Shown here one piece after another: positions 8,294-18,210 of a DNA stretch of 64,000 bases (position 1 is the stretch's first letter; each line of letters starts with the position of its first letter). The position numbers were made by a program, and so were the translations under genes. The notes beneath the pieces are model-generated. The model had not been told where the DNA came from. It did not search any database and saw only the letters and a program-made list of their open reading frames with translations. The stretch comes from Campanula takesimana (lineage: Eukaryota; Streptophyta; Magnoliopsida; Asterales; Campanulaceae): contig JAOWBW010000250.1 in the NCBI GenBank assembly GCA_026119855.1, positions 372,001 through 436,000 of the forward strand, written 5' to 3'.

Positions 8294-11200
8294 ATGTCAA
8301 CTCCTGCTTCAGCTTCAGCCTCTGCTCCTCCTGCCAGTGCCGCCGAGCTCAACACCGAGGCTACTCTCAATGGTATTCCCCCAAGCCTCCAGAACTTCCT
8401 CGCCGGTCTCGAAGCAAAGATCAAGAATCTCGAGGAAAGCAACAAGATGCTGGAAGACCAGAACCAACAGTTGAAGGGTCACATTCAACAAAAGGGAACT
8501 AAACTGGTGCCCGATGGAGAGAATTTCATTTATGTCGAGGATGAAGAGGTCAATACCAACTGTCCCCCCAACACCAATGCTACTGCCTTCCCATTCCCAA
8601 GCTACCGCAATGTTCCGCCTCCATCTCTCTACACCCAACAAGGTTTCACTACCATGAGCAAGAACAAGGCTGTCTATGAACCTTCCCCTGAATTGCTCGG
8701 TGGCTACCTCTCCGCTAGCAAGCTACCCGCACCCTCGTTGCCTCTGAGTATTGGGATGGCCGCTGCTACTGCTTCCACTACTCCTCCCGTTATTTTGTCA
8801 AAAACTATCCCCGACATCTCCAATCACCCGGTGGTTATGGCCATGCAAGAGCAAATGCGAAAGTTGATCGAGACCGTGGATAAGCACAGTGCACCGACTA
8901 CCAAGACAATCAACCCTAGCCAAGTGGGGGCTCTCCCCAAGGATTTCAAGATGCCTAAGGTGGCAATGTTTCATGGTGACTCGTTTCCTAAGACTCATTT
9001 GGATAGTTATGTGTTGGCCATGAGGGCTCGTGACTGCACCAACGAACAAATGGCTCGCGTATTTCATAGCACTTTGGATGGTATAGCTCTGCGTTGGTTC
9101 TTGGGGCTAGAACCAAGCGAGAGGCAAACGTGGGATCAAATCAGTGCCATTTTCTGTGAGAAGTATCAAGCTAACTTGGATTGGCATGTGAATCGAACCG
9201 ACCTTGAGAACACTATGCAAAAGCCCGGCGAGGCTATTTATGATTTTTACAAGAGGTGGAATCATCGTTTGTGCGAGGTCCAATACCCACCAAAAGCGAA
9301 GGAACAGAAACAGATTTTCTACAAATGTTTGCTACCAGAGATGAAAGAAGCTATAGGTAATGGTTACTTCCCTGATTTGCGGGAAATGGTTGACGCCGGA
9401 GTAAGGTACGAAGCAGGGTTCACTGGGGTTGTGTCGCCAAAGGAAAGTCCAAAGACCAACAACAACAATTCCTTCCGCTACAAGGCTCCTACTGCACCTG
9501 CGCCTCCTAGGGGTGGAAAGGAGGCCGTCGGCCAAGTGAATATGGTCCAGAAAGAGGTCCCGTTAGATGTCCAAGCCGTAACAAGGAATGGGGCTCCGCC
9601 GCAAAGGGAGAGGGAACACTTTGATGATTTTGGTATGCCTATGGGGAAAGTCTTTGACGTGTTAGTCAAGAAGGGTCTTATCAAGCCTTTAGAGAATTAC
9701 CAACCTGCCTACCCAAGAAGTGATTTGGACGCCTCCAAGTTCTGCAAGTATCACAAGCACATCGGGCACACAACAGATGGTTGTATTCAATTGAAGCGCG
9801 TAGTACAAGGGTTGATCAATGACAAGAAGATTGAGAAGCCGAAGGGTCCTAATGTGGTGAATAACCCTCTTCCTAACAATGGGGGTGGGGTGAATATGGT
9901 GCAAACATGCGAGATTAGTATCCTAGAGCTCATGGATGCCTTTGACAAGATAGGGCTCACGATGGTGGATATCTTCATGGCATTGGTGACGTTAGAAATG
10001 CTCGAACCATTAGAAGGACACCTTCCCCACCTTGGTTGCGATTTGTCGAAGTTTTGCCACTACCACAAGTGCACCGGTCACACTACCGAAGAATGCTTTG
10101 CACTCAAGAAGGCCGTGCAAGAGCTCATCCACAAGGGAGTCATCGAAGACCCTAGAGATTATGTAGCTAGCAATGTACTCATGGTAGAACTTAGTGAGAT
10201 CACTGATCCGGCCGAGCCTGTTGTGGCGGACTGTGATGAGATGGGTTTTATTTCAATAACTAATAATAAAGAATCTTCTTGCTACTTGTTGTCTTTAGAA
10301 GAACTAGTGAGTGAAGTCGAATCTCTAGAGGAAGAGAGTCCCAAGCCCTCTCAACCTCTTTCTTGGGCCGAAATCTTCGAGGAGGCCGAAAAGACCGAAG
10401 TTTCGCTCCCTTGTCATGACTCGCCATTGTCTTTGGAGGAGCTACGTGCAGAAGTTTGTCTCCTTACGAGATCCGGTCAAGTGTACCAATCTGACCCGAA
10501 GGGTGCAAAGAAAGTCTTTGGGAAGGAACCCGAGCAAGCCGACCTAGACAAAGAAGACCCTATCCTCACTCAACTCAAACAAACCCAAGCCCATATTTCA
10601 CTATGGTCCCTACTCACCTCCTCCCTAGCCCATCGCCTCATGCTCGAACAAAACCTCGCCGCCACCATGGTACCATCCACTATTACCCCGGAGGACGTCA
10701 CCCACATGATTGGTAATATCCACTATGGAAACATCATCACTTTCTCGGAGCTAGACAAGCCAGTGTTCGGAGTTGATCATAATGAGCCTTTGTACATCAC
10801 TGTCGAAGTAAATGGCAAGAAGATTCCCCGTGTATTCATTGACAATGGTTCTGCTATTAATATCCTGCCTTCAAGGATGATGGATGTGGTTGGCGTTCAT
10901 GGTGTTGATTTACGCCCATCCAAGCAAACCATCAAAGCTTATGACTCCACATGCCGCGCCGTGATAGGCGAAGTCACCTTGCCCATTACCATCGGAACAA
11001 AGATCCTGCCAACCGATTTCCACGTCATCGACATCCCCGCAACCTTCTCACTCCTCCTCGGCCGGCCATGGTTACATCAGTCGGGCGCGGTCCCATCTTC
11101 CCTGCACCAGTGTGTGAAGTTTCAATCCGGTAATGAAGTAACCATCATCTACAGTGATCTCGTAACTGCCCAAGGGACGGACACCAAGGGCGTTCCTGTC

Positions 11201-14200
11201 TTACAGATTCAGCATGGGGAAGAGAGCCGACTCTTCAACGGCTTCGAAATAGTCGCTCAAGCACAGATCTGCACCATCGACCTCACCAAAACAACGGACA
11301 AAGTGGCACCTGTTGTCAAGATACTGCGTAACATGGGTTTTATACCGGGGCTGGGGCTAGGTAAGAACTTGCAAGGCCCCACAGAATTGGTTGAAGAGAT
11401 TAATCATCGAGGGTTGTTCGGTCTAGGATACACCCTTACTCTTGAAGACAAGATGGAGCAACAGAGGATAGAATTGCTTAGAAAGATGAAGCTTCCCTAC
11501 AAAAAGCCTGAAATGCGGCCATACCGCCTGTCCCTAAATAGCTACTTTGTTAGGGAAGGCGAGGAGTTTTCGTGTTTTGAGTTCGCCGAGCCATGGATTG
11601 ACCACACCGGGAAATTGCAGAAAGGGTTCGAGATCTTCAAAGATGCGGAATTCGATCGGTCCAACATGAAGCTGACTTACATGGAATATGACAAAGCCAC
11701 GGGCAGAGTTAGAACCATCAGACATGAGTACTCCACCAAGGTTGCAGATGACTTGGCAGATCAACTTGAAGCCGTAACCCATGACAAGCCAGCAATAGAA
11801 GCCGCAGAAACTCCAAGTTTGACTGAGACGTGGGACGGCCAATATCTACTTCAACATCTGGGTAATCTGGGGCTGCACGAAGACATGGTTGCCGTCATCG
11901 GGGATGATTCTGAAGATAAGGTGGACCCAAGGACATTGGTGGTACCCATGGGGGACAAGCTCAAGAATTGGTGCATCATTGGGGGACCTATAGCTACTCC
12001 GGAATTTATGATGGGAACACTGGGGCTTACTCCTTCTCCTGTCGCCACTCCTGCAGCATCTCCTGTCACTCACCCAAAATCCCCGTCCCCAGAGTCTAGT
12101 GTTTTACATTTTGAATTTGAGTCTTCCTCTAAGTCTGACGACCTTACATCTGAAGACTATGATCTTGTTGCAAACGCTATTTTCCCTTTTGCTATGAATG
12201 AAACCCTCGACCTTTCCGAGTATCCCTCCATAGTCACTCTTTTAACTGATAAATTGGATAATAATCAAACTAATGATATACACTTAGTTAATAATGATTC
12301 ATTAGAAGAGGCAGACACAAACACATTAAATGATGAATACATTAAAGAGGTTTCAGAACAGGTTATTAATAAAAAAGAATCTCAAGCCCAAGCTGCCGAT
12401 GAGGTGTTAACGAGCGTGAATTTGGGAAGCGAAGCCGAGCCTAAGGAAACGCAAATCGGAAACTTCTTCAACGGAGCCGAAAGGGAAGCACTGGTTGAGC
12501 TACTAAGAGAATATGTGGATGTGTTTGCATGGTCTTATAAAGACATGCCGGGGCTCGACAACTCGATCGTAGAGCACAGAATCCCGACAGCACCAGACGC
12601 TAAGCCAGTCAAGCAGAAGCTGCGCCGCATTAAGCCGGAATGGTCTTTGCAAGTGAAGGAGGAGATTAAGAAGCTACTCCGTGTGGGTTTTATCAGGGTG
12701 ATCGAGTATCCAACGTGGTTATCAAATCTGGTGACTGTCAAGAAATCCAACGGTAAAGTCAGAGTATGTGTGGATTTTCGGGATCTCAACAAAGCTACGC
12801 CAAAGGATGACTTCCCCTTGCCAAATATCGACATGTTGGTGGATGTGACCGCCCATTATGAGGTCAAGTCGTTTGTTGATGGGTTTGCCGGCTATAACCA
12901 AATCAAGATGGCCGAGGAGGACCAAGAAAAAACAGCTTTCACCACCCCATGGGGGACTTTTTGCTATACTGTCATGCCATTTGGGCTGAGGAACGCTGGG
13001 GCTACCTACCAACGGGCAGTTACGACTTTATTCCACGATATAATCCACAAGGAGATTGAGGTGTACGTGGATGACATGATTATACATTCAAAAGGGTCTG
13101 GGGGCCAGCACTTGATAGATCTCAGAAAATTCTTCAACAGGTTGAGAGAGCACGCCATGCGTTTGAACCCGACAAAATGCACCTTTGGAGTTCGTAGAGG
13201 GAAAGTATTGGGTTACATGGTCACCGAGAATGGGATCGAAGCCGACCCAAGGAAGATTCAACCCATCCTGGAGATGAAGCCACCCCGTACCGAGACGGAG
13301 GTAAAAGGATTCATGGGACGCCTGCAGTACATCAGTCGGTTTATCAATCAGCTGACCACCATCTGCGAACCAATTTTCAAGTTAATGAAGAAGACAACCA
13401 GTGTGGAGTGGGATCATGACTGCCAGATAGCCTTCGAAAGGATCAAACAATATTTGGTGAATACCCCAATCCTGCGCCCGCCGCATAAGGAGAAGCCGTT
13501 GCTACTATACTTAACTGTGACAGATACCGCCGTCGGAGCCATGTTAGCACAAGAAGCCAAAGATTCCCGGATCGAGAATGCAGTGTACTTTGTCAGTCGA
13601 AAGTTACAAGGTAGCGAGCTCAATTACTCCGCGCTCGAGAAGACCTGCGTAGGCCTAGTATGGGTGGTGACGAAGCTCAAGCACTACATGGTATCCCATC
13701 CGATCTTACTAGTCTCGAAAATGGATCCTATCAAGTACCTGTTCGATAAACCATCCCTTTCTATGAGACTCGCTAAATGGTCAGTATTCTTGGGAGAGTT
13801 CGACATTACTTATGTACCGAGGAAGGCAATCAAGGGGAGGGCAATGGCCGATCAGCTCGCAGACTCTCCGAGCACCGAGACAAGAGGACCCGACCCCGAG
13901 TTCCCGGATGACGACATTTTCGCAATTGAGGTCGCAGAAAGGTGGCAATTATTCTTTGACGGAGCTGCAAACAAACGAGGGAATGGAGTCGGACTCTTAC
14001 TTATTGATCCCAAAGATGAGCACACGCCCATAGCCATCAAGCTAAACTTTTCAGCAACCAACAACGCCGCCGAGTATGAGGCGTGTATAGCCGGATTGGA
14101 GGCCGCCCTAGAGCGCAACGTAAAAGAGTTAGAAGTGTATGGAGACTCTGCTCTGATTATTAACCAAACGGCGAGGAAATGGAAAACTATTGATCCTTGC

Positions 14201-15679
14201 CTGCAGCGGTACCAAGGTTACATGGATGAGTTGATAGCACAGTTCAAAGAAGTTAGCTTCCATTTCCTGCCACGAGACAGAAATAGGTTCGCGGATGCTC
14301 TAGCTACATTGGCCTCCTTAGTTGAAATTCCAGAAGGAAGGTCCGTGAAACCATTCAGGGTTGGACGAAGGGAGAACCCCGCCTATTGCTGTGAGATCCA
14401 GATCGATGCAGAGGTAAACGGAGATCAATGGTACGCCCAAATCTACAAGTTCCTTAAGCACGGAGAGATGTCCTTTGACGGAGATGTGAAGGCCAAGAGT
14501 CTGCAAGCACTCAAAAGATTAGCGGGGCAGTTTGTACTGTTAGACGATACTTTGTACAAAAGGCATTACGATGGTCTGTTGCTCTTATGTGTCGACAACA
14601 AGAAAGCTGAAGCAATAATGGAAGAAGTACACAACGGGTTGTGCGGACCCCACATGAATGCAAGGATGCTTAGACAGAAGATCACTCGGCTGGGCTATTA
14701 TTGGATTACCATGGAGACAGACTGTATTCAATGGGTTCGACGGTGTCACAAATGCCAAGTATGCTCCAACCTCAACCACATCCCCCCACACGAATTGTAT
14801 AGTTCCACCACGCCTTGGCCATTCGCCACGTGGGGTATCGACATTATTGGGAAGATCTCGCCGGCCGGTAGTAATGGTCATGAATTCGTCCTCGTCGCGG
14901 TCGACTACTTCACAAAGTGGGTCGAAGCTCAGTCTTACAAGGTGCTGAATTCCAAGAAGGTAGCGCAGTTTATCAAAGAGAATATTATGTGTCGGTATGG
15001 GGTTCCTAACCTCATTATATCAGATAATGGCAGTCATTTCGAAGCCGAGTGTGCTCGCTTGCTTGTAGAATTCAAGATCGAACGAAAGAAATCTTCCCCA
15101 TACTATCCACAGACTAACGGCGCGGTTGAGGCGGCCAACAAGACGATAGAGCAGATAATTCGCAAGATGGCTTCGCAAGGACGGGATTGGCCCGAGAAGT
15201 TACCATTAGCACTTTGGGGGTACAGAACGTCAGTCCGCACCGCTACTGGAGAGACCCCTTACGCTTTGACATACGGCATGGAGGCAGTGCTCCCTATTGA
15301 GTTGGAGATGCCATCTTTGAGGGTCTTGCTCGAGAACCAAGTGAATGAGGTAGAATGGCTTCGTAGTCGCTATGATCAATTGGCAACACTCGACGAACGC
15401 AGATTGAAGGCCATGGAACACATCCGGGCCTATCAAAGGAGAACGACAAAACCCTTCAATAAAAAGGTCAAGCCTGTTGACATAAAGGAAGGAGACTTGG
15501 TACTCAAAGCACGCTTACCCAACAAATTCAACCCCCTCGGGAAATGGGCCCCCACTTGGGTAGGGCCGTTTGTGGTACAGAAGATCATCTCCGGAGGAGC
15601 AGTCAGAATGGCAGATTTGGATGGCAACCTGTTCAAGGAACCAGTCAACCTCAGCAAGCTTAGGCACTACTATGACTAG
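8294..15679 (+). CDS. Element A gag-pol polyprotein (intact)
   Basis: An unbroken polyprotein of about 2,461 codons for particle formation, reverse transcription and integration. I chose the ATG at 8294; an upstream in-phase frame begins only with TTG at 8159. Order by residue from 8294: coiled coil about 35-75; gag core from about 218 (FKMPKVAMFHGD); two CX2HX4HX4C knuckles near 483 and 588; protease with D-N-G-S near 850; G-patch near 1011-1028 (GLGLGK); an Asn/Asp-rich linker about 1290-1370; RT with VDFRDLN near 1493 and YVDD near 1590; RNase H about 1733-1845; a second RNase H about 1884-2013 (FFDGAANKRG, EYEACIAGLEAALE, YGDSALII, ADALATLAS); integrase with HHCC zinc finger about 2113-2155 and the D, D, E residues near 2182, 2244 and 2279. 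The double RNase H marks the Tat lineage. Unlike Ogre, no stop separates gag-protease from RT. Confidence 0.95.
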   Translation: MSTPASASASAPPASAAELNTEATLNGIPPSLQNFLAGLEAKIKNLEESNKMLEDQNQQLKGHIQQKGTKLVPDGENFIYVEDEEVNTNCPPNTNATAFPFPSYRNVPPPSLYTQQGFTTMSKNKAVYEPSPELLGGYLSASKLPAPSLPLSIGMAAATASTTPPVILSKTIPDISNHPVVMAMQEQMRKLIETVDKHSAPTTKTINPSQVGALPKDFKMPKVAMFHGDSFPKTHLDSYVLAMRARDCTNEQMARVFHSTLDGIALRWFLGLEPSERQTWDQISAIFCEKYQANLDWHVNRTDLENTMQKPGEAIYDFYKRWNHRLCEVQYPPKAKEQKQIFYKCLLPEMKEAIGNGYFPDLREMVDAGVRYEAGFTGVVSPKESPKTNNNNSFRYKAPTAPAPPRGGKEAVGQVNMVQKEVPLDVQAVTRNGAPPQREREHFDDFGMPMGKVFDVLVKKGLIKPLENYQPAYPRSDLDASKFCKYHKHIGHTTDGCIQLKRVVQGLINDKKIEKPKGPNVVNNPLPNNGGGVNMVQTCEISILELMDAFDKIGLTMVDIFMALVTLEMLEPLEGHLPHLGCDLSKFCHYHKCTGHTTEECFALKKAVQELIHKGVIEDPRDYVASNVLMVELSEITDPAEPVVADCDEMGFISITNNKESSCYLLSLEELVSEVESLEEESPKPSQPLSWAEIFEEAEKTEVSLPCHDSPLSLEELRAEVCLLTRSGQVYQSDPKGAKKVFGKEPEQADLDKEDPILTQLKQTQAHISLWSLLTSSLAHRLMLEQNLAATMVPSTITPEDVTHMIGNIHYGNIITFSELDKPVFGVDHNEPLYITVEVNGKKIPRVFIDNGSAINILPSRMMDVVGVHGVDLRPSKQTIKAYDSTCRAVIGEVTLPITIGTKILPTDFHVIDIPATFSLLLGRPWLHQSGAVPSSLHQCVKFQSGNEVTIIYSDLVTAQGTDTKGVPVLQIQHGEESRLFNGFEIVAQAQICTIDLTKTTDKVAPVVKILRNMGFIPGLGLGKNLQGPTELVEEINHRGLFGLGYTLTLEDKMEQQRIELLRKMKLPYKKPEMRPYRLSLNSYFVREGEEFSCFEFAEPWIDHTGKLQKGFEIFKDAEFDRSNMKLTYMEYDKATGRVRTIRHEYSTKVADDLADQLEAVTHDKPAIEAAETPSLTETWDGQYLLQHLGNLGLHEDMVAVIGDDSEDKVDPRTLVVPMGDKLKNWCIIGGPIATPEFMMGTLGLTPSPVATPAASPVTHPKSPSPESSVLHFEFESSSKSDDLTSEDYDLVANAIFPFAMNETLDLSEYPSIVTLLTDKLDNNQTNDIHLVNNDSLEEADTNTLNDEYIKEVSEQVINKKESQAQAADEVLTSVNLGSEAEPKETQIGNFFNGAEREALVELLREYVDVFAWSYKDMPGLDNSIVEHRIPTAPDAKPVKQKLRRIKPEWSLQVKEEIKKLLRVGFIRVIEYPTWLSNLVTVKKSNGKVRVCVDFRDLNKATPKDDFPLPNIDMLVDVTAHYEVKSFVDGFAGYNQIKMAEEDQEKTAFTTPWGTFCYTVMPFGLRNAGATYQRAVTTLFHDIIHKEIEVYVDDMIIHSKGSGGQHLIDLRKFFNRLREHAMRLNPTKCTFGVRRGKVLGYMVTENGIEADPRKIQPILEMKPPRTETEVKGFMGRLQYISRFINQLTTICEPIFKLMKKTTSVEWDHDCQIAFERIKQYLVNTPILRPPHKEKPLLLYLTVTDTAVGAMLAQEAKDSRIENAVYFVSRKLQGSELNYSALEKTCVGLVWVVTKLKHYMVSHPILLVSKMDPIKYLFDKPSLSMRLAKWSVFLGEFDITYVPRKAIKGRAMADQLADSPSTETRGPDPEFPDDDIFAIEVAERWQLFFDGAANKRGNGVGLLLIDPKDEHTPIAIKLNFSATNNAAEYEACIAGLEAALERNVKELEVYGDSALIINQTARKWKTIDPCLQRYQGYMDELIAQFKEVSFHFLPRDRNRFADALATLASLVEIPEGRSVKPFRVGRRENPAYCCEIQIDAEVNGDQWYAQIYKFLKHGEMSFDGDVKAKSLQALKRLAGQFVLLDDTLYKRHYDGLLLLCVDNKKAEAIMEEVHNGLCGPHMNARMLRQKITRLGYYWITMETDCIQWVRRCHKCQVCSNLNHIPPHELYSSTTPWPFATWGIDIIGKISPAGSNGHEFVLVAVDYFTKWVEAQSYKVLNSKKVAQFIKENIMCRYGVPNLIISDNGSHFEAECARLLVEFKIERKKSSPYYPQTNGAVEAANKTIEQIIRKMASQGRDWPEKLPLALWGYRTSVRTATGETPYALTYGMEAVLPIELEMPSLRVLLENQVNEVEWLRSRYDQLATLDERRLKAMEHIRAYQRRTTKPFNKKVKPVDIKEGDLVLKARLPNKFNPLGKWAPTWVGPFVVQKIISGGAVRMADLDGNLFKEPVNLSKLRHYYD

Positions 15680-15691
15680 ACTCCCCCTCTT

Positions 15692-15714
15692 AAAAAAAAA
15701 AAAAAAAAAAAAAA
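15692..15714 (+). repeat. Poly-A tract after gag-pol
   Basis: A run of about 23 A just after the stop codon. Elements 1 and B have A-rich tracts at the equivalent place (59840-59856; T run 40028-40047 on the + strand for B). Confidence 0.8.
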
Positions 15715-15743
15715 ATGTTGTATACTATGCAAAAAGAAGCCCG

Positions 15744-15774
15744 ATAGACTGAAAACCCGCAAAGGGCGGTCTAT
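15744..15774 (+). other. Post-pol GNRA-type hairpin, element A copy 1
   Basis: Outer stem ATAGACT (15744-15750) with GGTCTAT (15768-15774), a GAAAA bulge, and an inner CCC/GGG stem closed by GCAAA (one base longer than a GNRA loop). The outer base pairs differ from copy 2 in a compensatory way. Confidence 0.6.
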
Positions 15775-15801
15775 GCAAAATAAGGGTGCATACAAAGCTC
15801 G

Positions 15802-15831
15802 CTAGATCGAAAACCCGTAAGGGCGGTCTAG
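15802..15831 (+). other. Post-pol GNRA hairpin, element A copy 2
   Basis: Outer stem CTAGATC (15802-15808) with GGTCTAG (15825-15831), a GAAAA bulge, inner CCC/GGG stem with GTAA loop (15817-15820), a GNRA tetraloop. Confidence 0.65.
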
Positions 15832-15900
15832 GCAAAAGTTAGAGCATTCCCCCTTCTATCTTCCCTTTCTTTATAATCATTCTAGTCTGACTGGAGTGAA

Positions 15901-15948
15901 CTACGGTGACCTGAGCCCCTTAGTCCTATTTGTAAAAGGGGAACGTAG
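15901..15948 (+). other. CTACG/GACCTGAG hairpin motif (element A post-pol)
   Basis: CTACG at 15901 pairs with CGTAG at 15944-15948. The inner stem is CCCCTT/AAGGGG, a different sequence from other copies but still paired. Followed by a variant of the CTTTCAAAAGGTGCGGTC tail. Confidence 0.6.
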
Positions 15949-16198
15949 CAGCCTTTCAAAAGGTGCGGTCTAAAAAACAAATAAACATCCAAATCTTGTC
16001 AAAGCAATAAAGATAGAAGTTGTATTTTTCTGAAAGCAAAAACTTTTATTTCCATAGTCATTGCATGTTAACACTTATTTGATGAGTCTAAGCTTGACAT
16101 ACTTTTTGAATAAATAACCTATTCTGAAATTGAAACTAAAACAAAAGTAAACTAAATTAAACTAATGTGTCTGCACGACTATGGAGAGACGCTCAAGA

Positions 16199-17632
16199 TT
16201 ACTCCTTAATGCCATTTGTGCCCTCGGTCTCTTTCTTCTTGCTTTGCCCGCGGCGAACTTTCTTCTTGCTAGGATTCTCACAAAATCTTCTTTCGAACTC
16301 GCTAACACCTTTAGCCTTGCCATTAGGAGCCTCTTTCGCCCTTCCTCTTCTTTGACGCCCCACTTCTTCTCCGCCTCCGTTAGCCACGCTCTTACTCATC
16401 TTCCTCGCATAAGCCTCAGCCTCCTTAATTCTCAATGAGAAACTTGGAGCACAGGATCCCAAGATAGTGCCCCTTAGGGTCTCTAGAGTCTGCTCCGCAT
16501 GCCCAAGTCTCCCCATATACCAATCCAAATACTCGCGTGGCAGGAAGGTGTTGCTAGAGCGTGTGAGGAAGTCCTACGACTAAAGCCGGCCTCGCCCCAC
16601 ATCTGAGAAAGAAGGACTGAGGCACTATCATCCAACTGAAGTACCCCAAAAGGAAAATCATCTCTCTCTCCTCGTCCCAACCCTCCGGGATGGTCTGCAC
16701 CAAACCATACTGACGAAGCACTCTAGAGGGATAGTAAAAGGTAGTCCCAGAAAGGGTTGGAACTTTGATCATGTGAAGTCCCACTTGTTTCTCCCTCACA
16801 GAGTGAATGTGCCAATGGGGCACCACCCACTGAATGTCGTCAGTCACCATTTCCGCCAAATACTTTCCCAACCTTTGAGAGTCATGCCCTCAAACCGCTC
16901 CACCATGCCTCTAATGCGGTGCATCCATGGGGCCACCTTCAGAGAAGCCGCCGGTTTATTCACTCGAAGCCGCTCTTGCAACCACATGGTCAAAAGCCTA
17001 TCACTACCACAAGGCATCCCACCATAAGCCGCGAGATGGGGAATCCCACAGAGCATCTCCCCAAGAATGGCCGGTACAATATCATAACCCAAACGAGCCA
17101 AGTTCACCATACCCAAACATCCTTCACTGGCAAATCCCACCTCAGAAGGGAAAAGGATAGAGCTAAACAAACACAGTGCAAGATGGTCCAAGGAGCGGTT
17201 AGATGTCACGTCTGCATGCATGAAGTGTTGTGGCATCCAAGAAAGGTCGACATAACCGCCCCGAGCATACCTATCAAAGTCATCCGCGGGTACGCCAAAG
17301 GTCACCAACTTGTCCCTCAAGCAAACGAAGTCAAAAGGCAAGGCAACTTTACCCTTCCCTTCGTAGCCACATAATGCTGCGATATCTTCATAAGTGGGTG
17401 TTATCTCGTTGAATGAAAAGTTGAAGACATGGAGGGTATCATTCCAAAATTTACCACAAGCTTGCAAGAGGTGGGTATTGGAGTTCATGTGCAAAAGTGA
17501 CCAAAGACATTTTATCCCATACCGTTCATCAAGTTTCCTACGACTCGAACCAGGAAGTTTGGCAACCCACTTCTCCAAAGAGGTTATAAAGACTTTTTTC
17601 TCAAGACTTGTGATCCTAGCCTCTTGATCCAT
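16199..17632 (-). pseudogene. Antisense plant mobile domain gene PMD1 of element A (frameshifted)
   Basis: Encoded opposite to gag-pol. The ATG at 17632 starts MDQEARIT; upstream frame begins only with TTG. The first 262 codons (to 16844) are intact and show the PMD pattern seen in MAIN/MAIL-like proteins and transposon PMDs: FWNDTLHVFNFSFNEITPT, then a DIAALCGYEGKGK stretch, then W-rich and LARLGYD segments. Near 16860 the frame shifts, and at least two further shifts follow before 16199; the lower half still reads as PMD C-terminus (YPSRVLRQYG) and ends in a Lys/Arg-rich tail. An upstream TATTTAA (17722-17728) and six GC palindromes could be its promoter. Homologous in position and sequence to the element 1 gene at 60234-61634. 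Function unknown; PMD host proteins act in silencing and meristem maintenance. Confidence 0.8.
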
Positions 17633-17721
17633 GGCAAAGAGCAAGAAAAATTGGCTAAAAAAGGAACTCAAAAAACTGCTCAAAAAGTTGCTGGTACGTT
17701 TTTATGGCTGCAAAGGGTTCA

Positions 17722-17728
17722 TTAAATA
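17722..17728 (-). promoter_or_regulatory. Putative TATA box for antisense PMD1
   Basis: CCCTATTTAATG on the - strand, about 90 bp before the ATG at 17632. The element 1 PMD gene has TATAATA 97 bp before its ATG. Confidence 0.45.
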
Positions 17729-17781
17729 GGGCACGACTCCCACTCTTGCCAGGAAAAGGAAAACCGTAGGCGGCGCAGGAT

Positions 17782-17940
17782 GTGGCCACGCGGCCAACAT
17801 CGCCCCTGGACCCGCGGCCGATATTGCCTTTGGCCGGGCGGCCAACTTCGTCCTAGGCCACGCGGCCAACTTTGCTCCGGATCTCGCCATGGCCAGGCGG
17901 CCAACATTGTTCTGGGCCTCGCCATGGCCATGCGGCCAAC
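17782..17940 (-). promoter_or_regulatory. Six GGCC palindrome boxes upstream of PMD1
   Basis: Boxes of the form GGCC-nnnn-GGCCAAC at about 17784, 17812 (partial), 17831, 17857, 17890 and 17925. They resemble the three boxes in the element A LTR promoter. They lie 55-215 bp upstream of the TATTTAA on the antisense strand. Confidence 0.6.
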
Positions 17941-18210
17941 TTTGCTCCATGCAGAAATCCAGTTCGTTTCTTCCCACTCCGTGACGGATTCATGCAACTA
18001 CGTACCTGCCCCCTTCCATGGCTCATGCATTGTATAAAATTAGGAACATTTGTAAAAAACTAGTTTGCACAAGTAGGCTCCCACAATAAAATTGCATTTT
18101 AAAACATAATATACATACATGCATTTTATACATTTGTTCTGTACATACATATCCCTCTGCTCTCTACTAGCTAACAGTGTAGGAAATAAAGATGGAAAGA
18201 TGGGCCCCGC

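Larger units (their letters stand above)
17633..18210. other. Intergenic region between PMD1 and PMD2 of element A
   Basis: It contains the putative PMD1 promoter (TATTTAA on the - strand at 17722-17728), six GGCC palindromes (17782-17940), then AT-rich sequence (18030-18180) downstream of PMD2 that may hold its 3' end. No further ORF with motifs. Confidence 0.6.
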
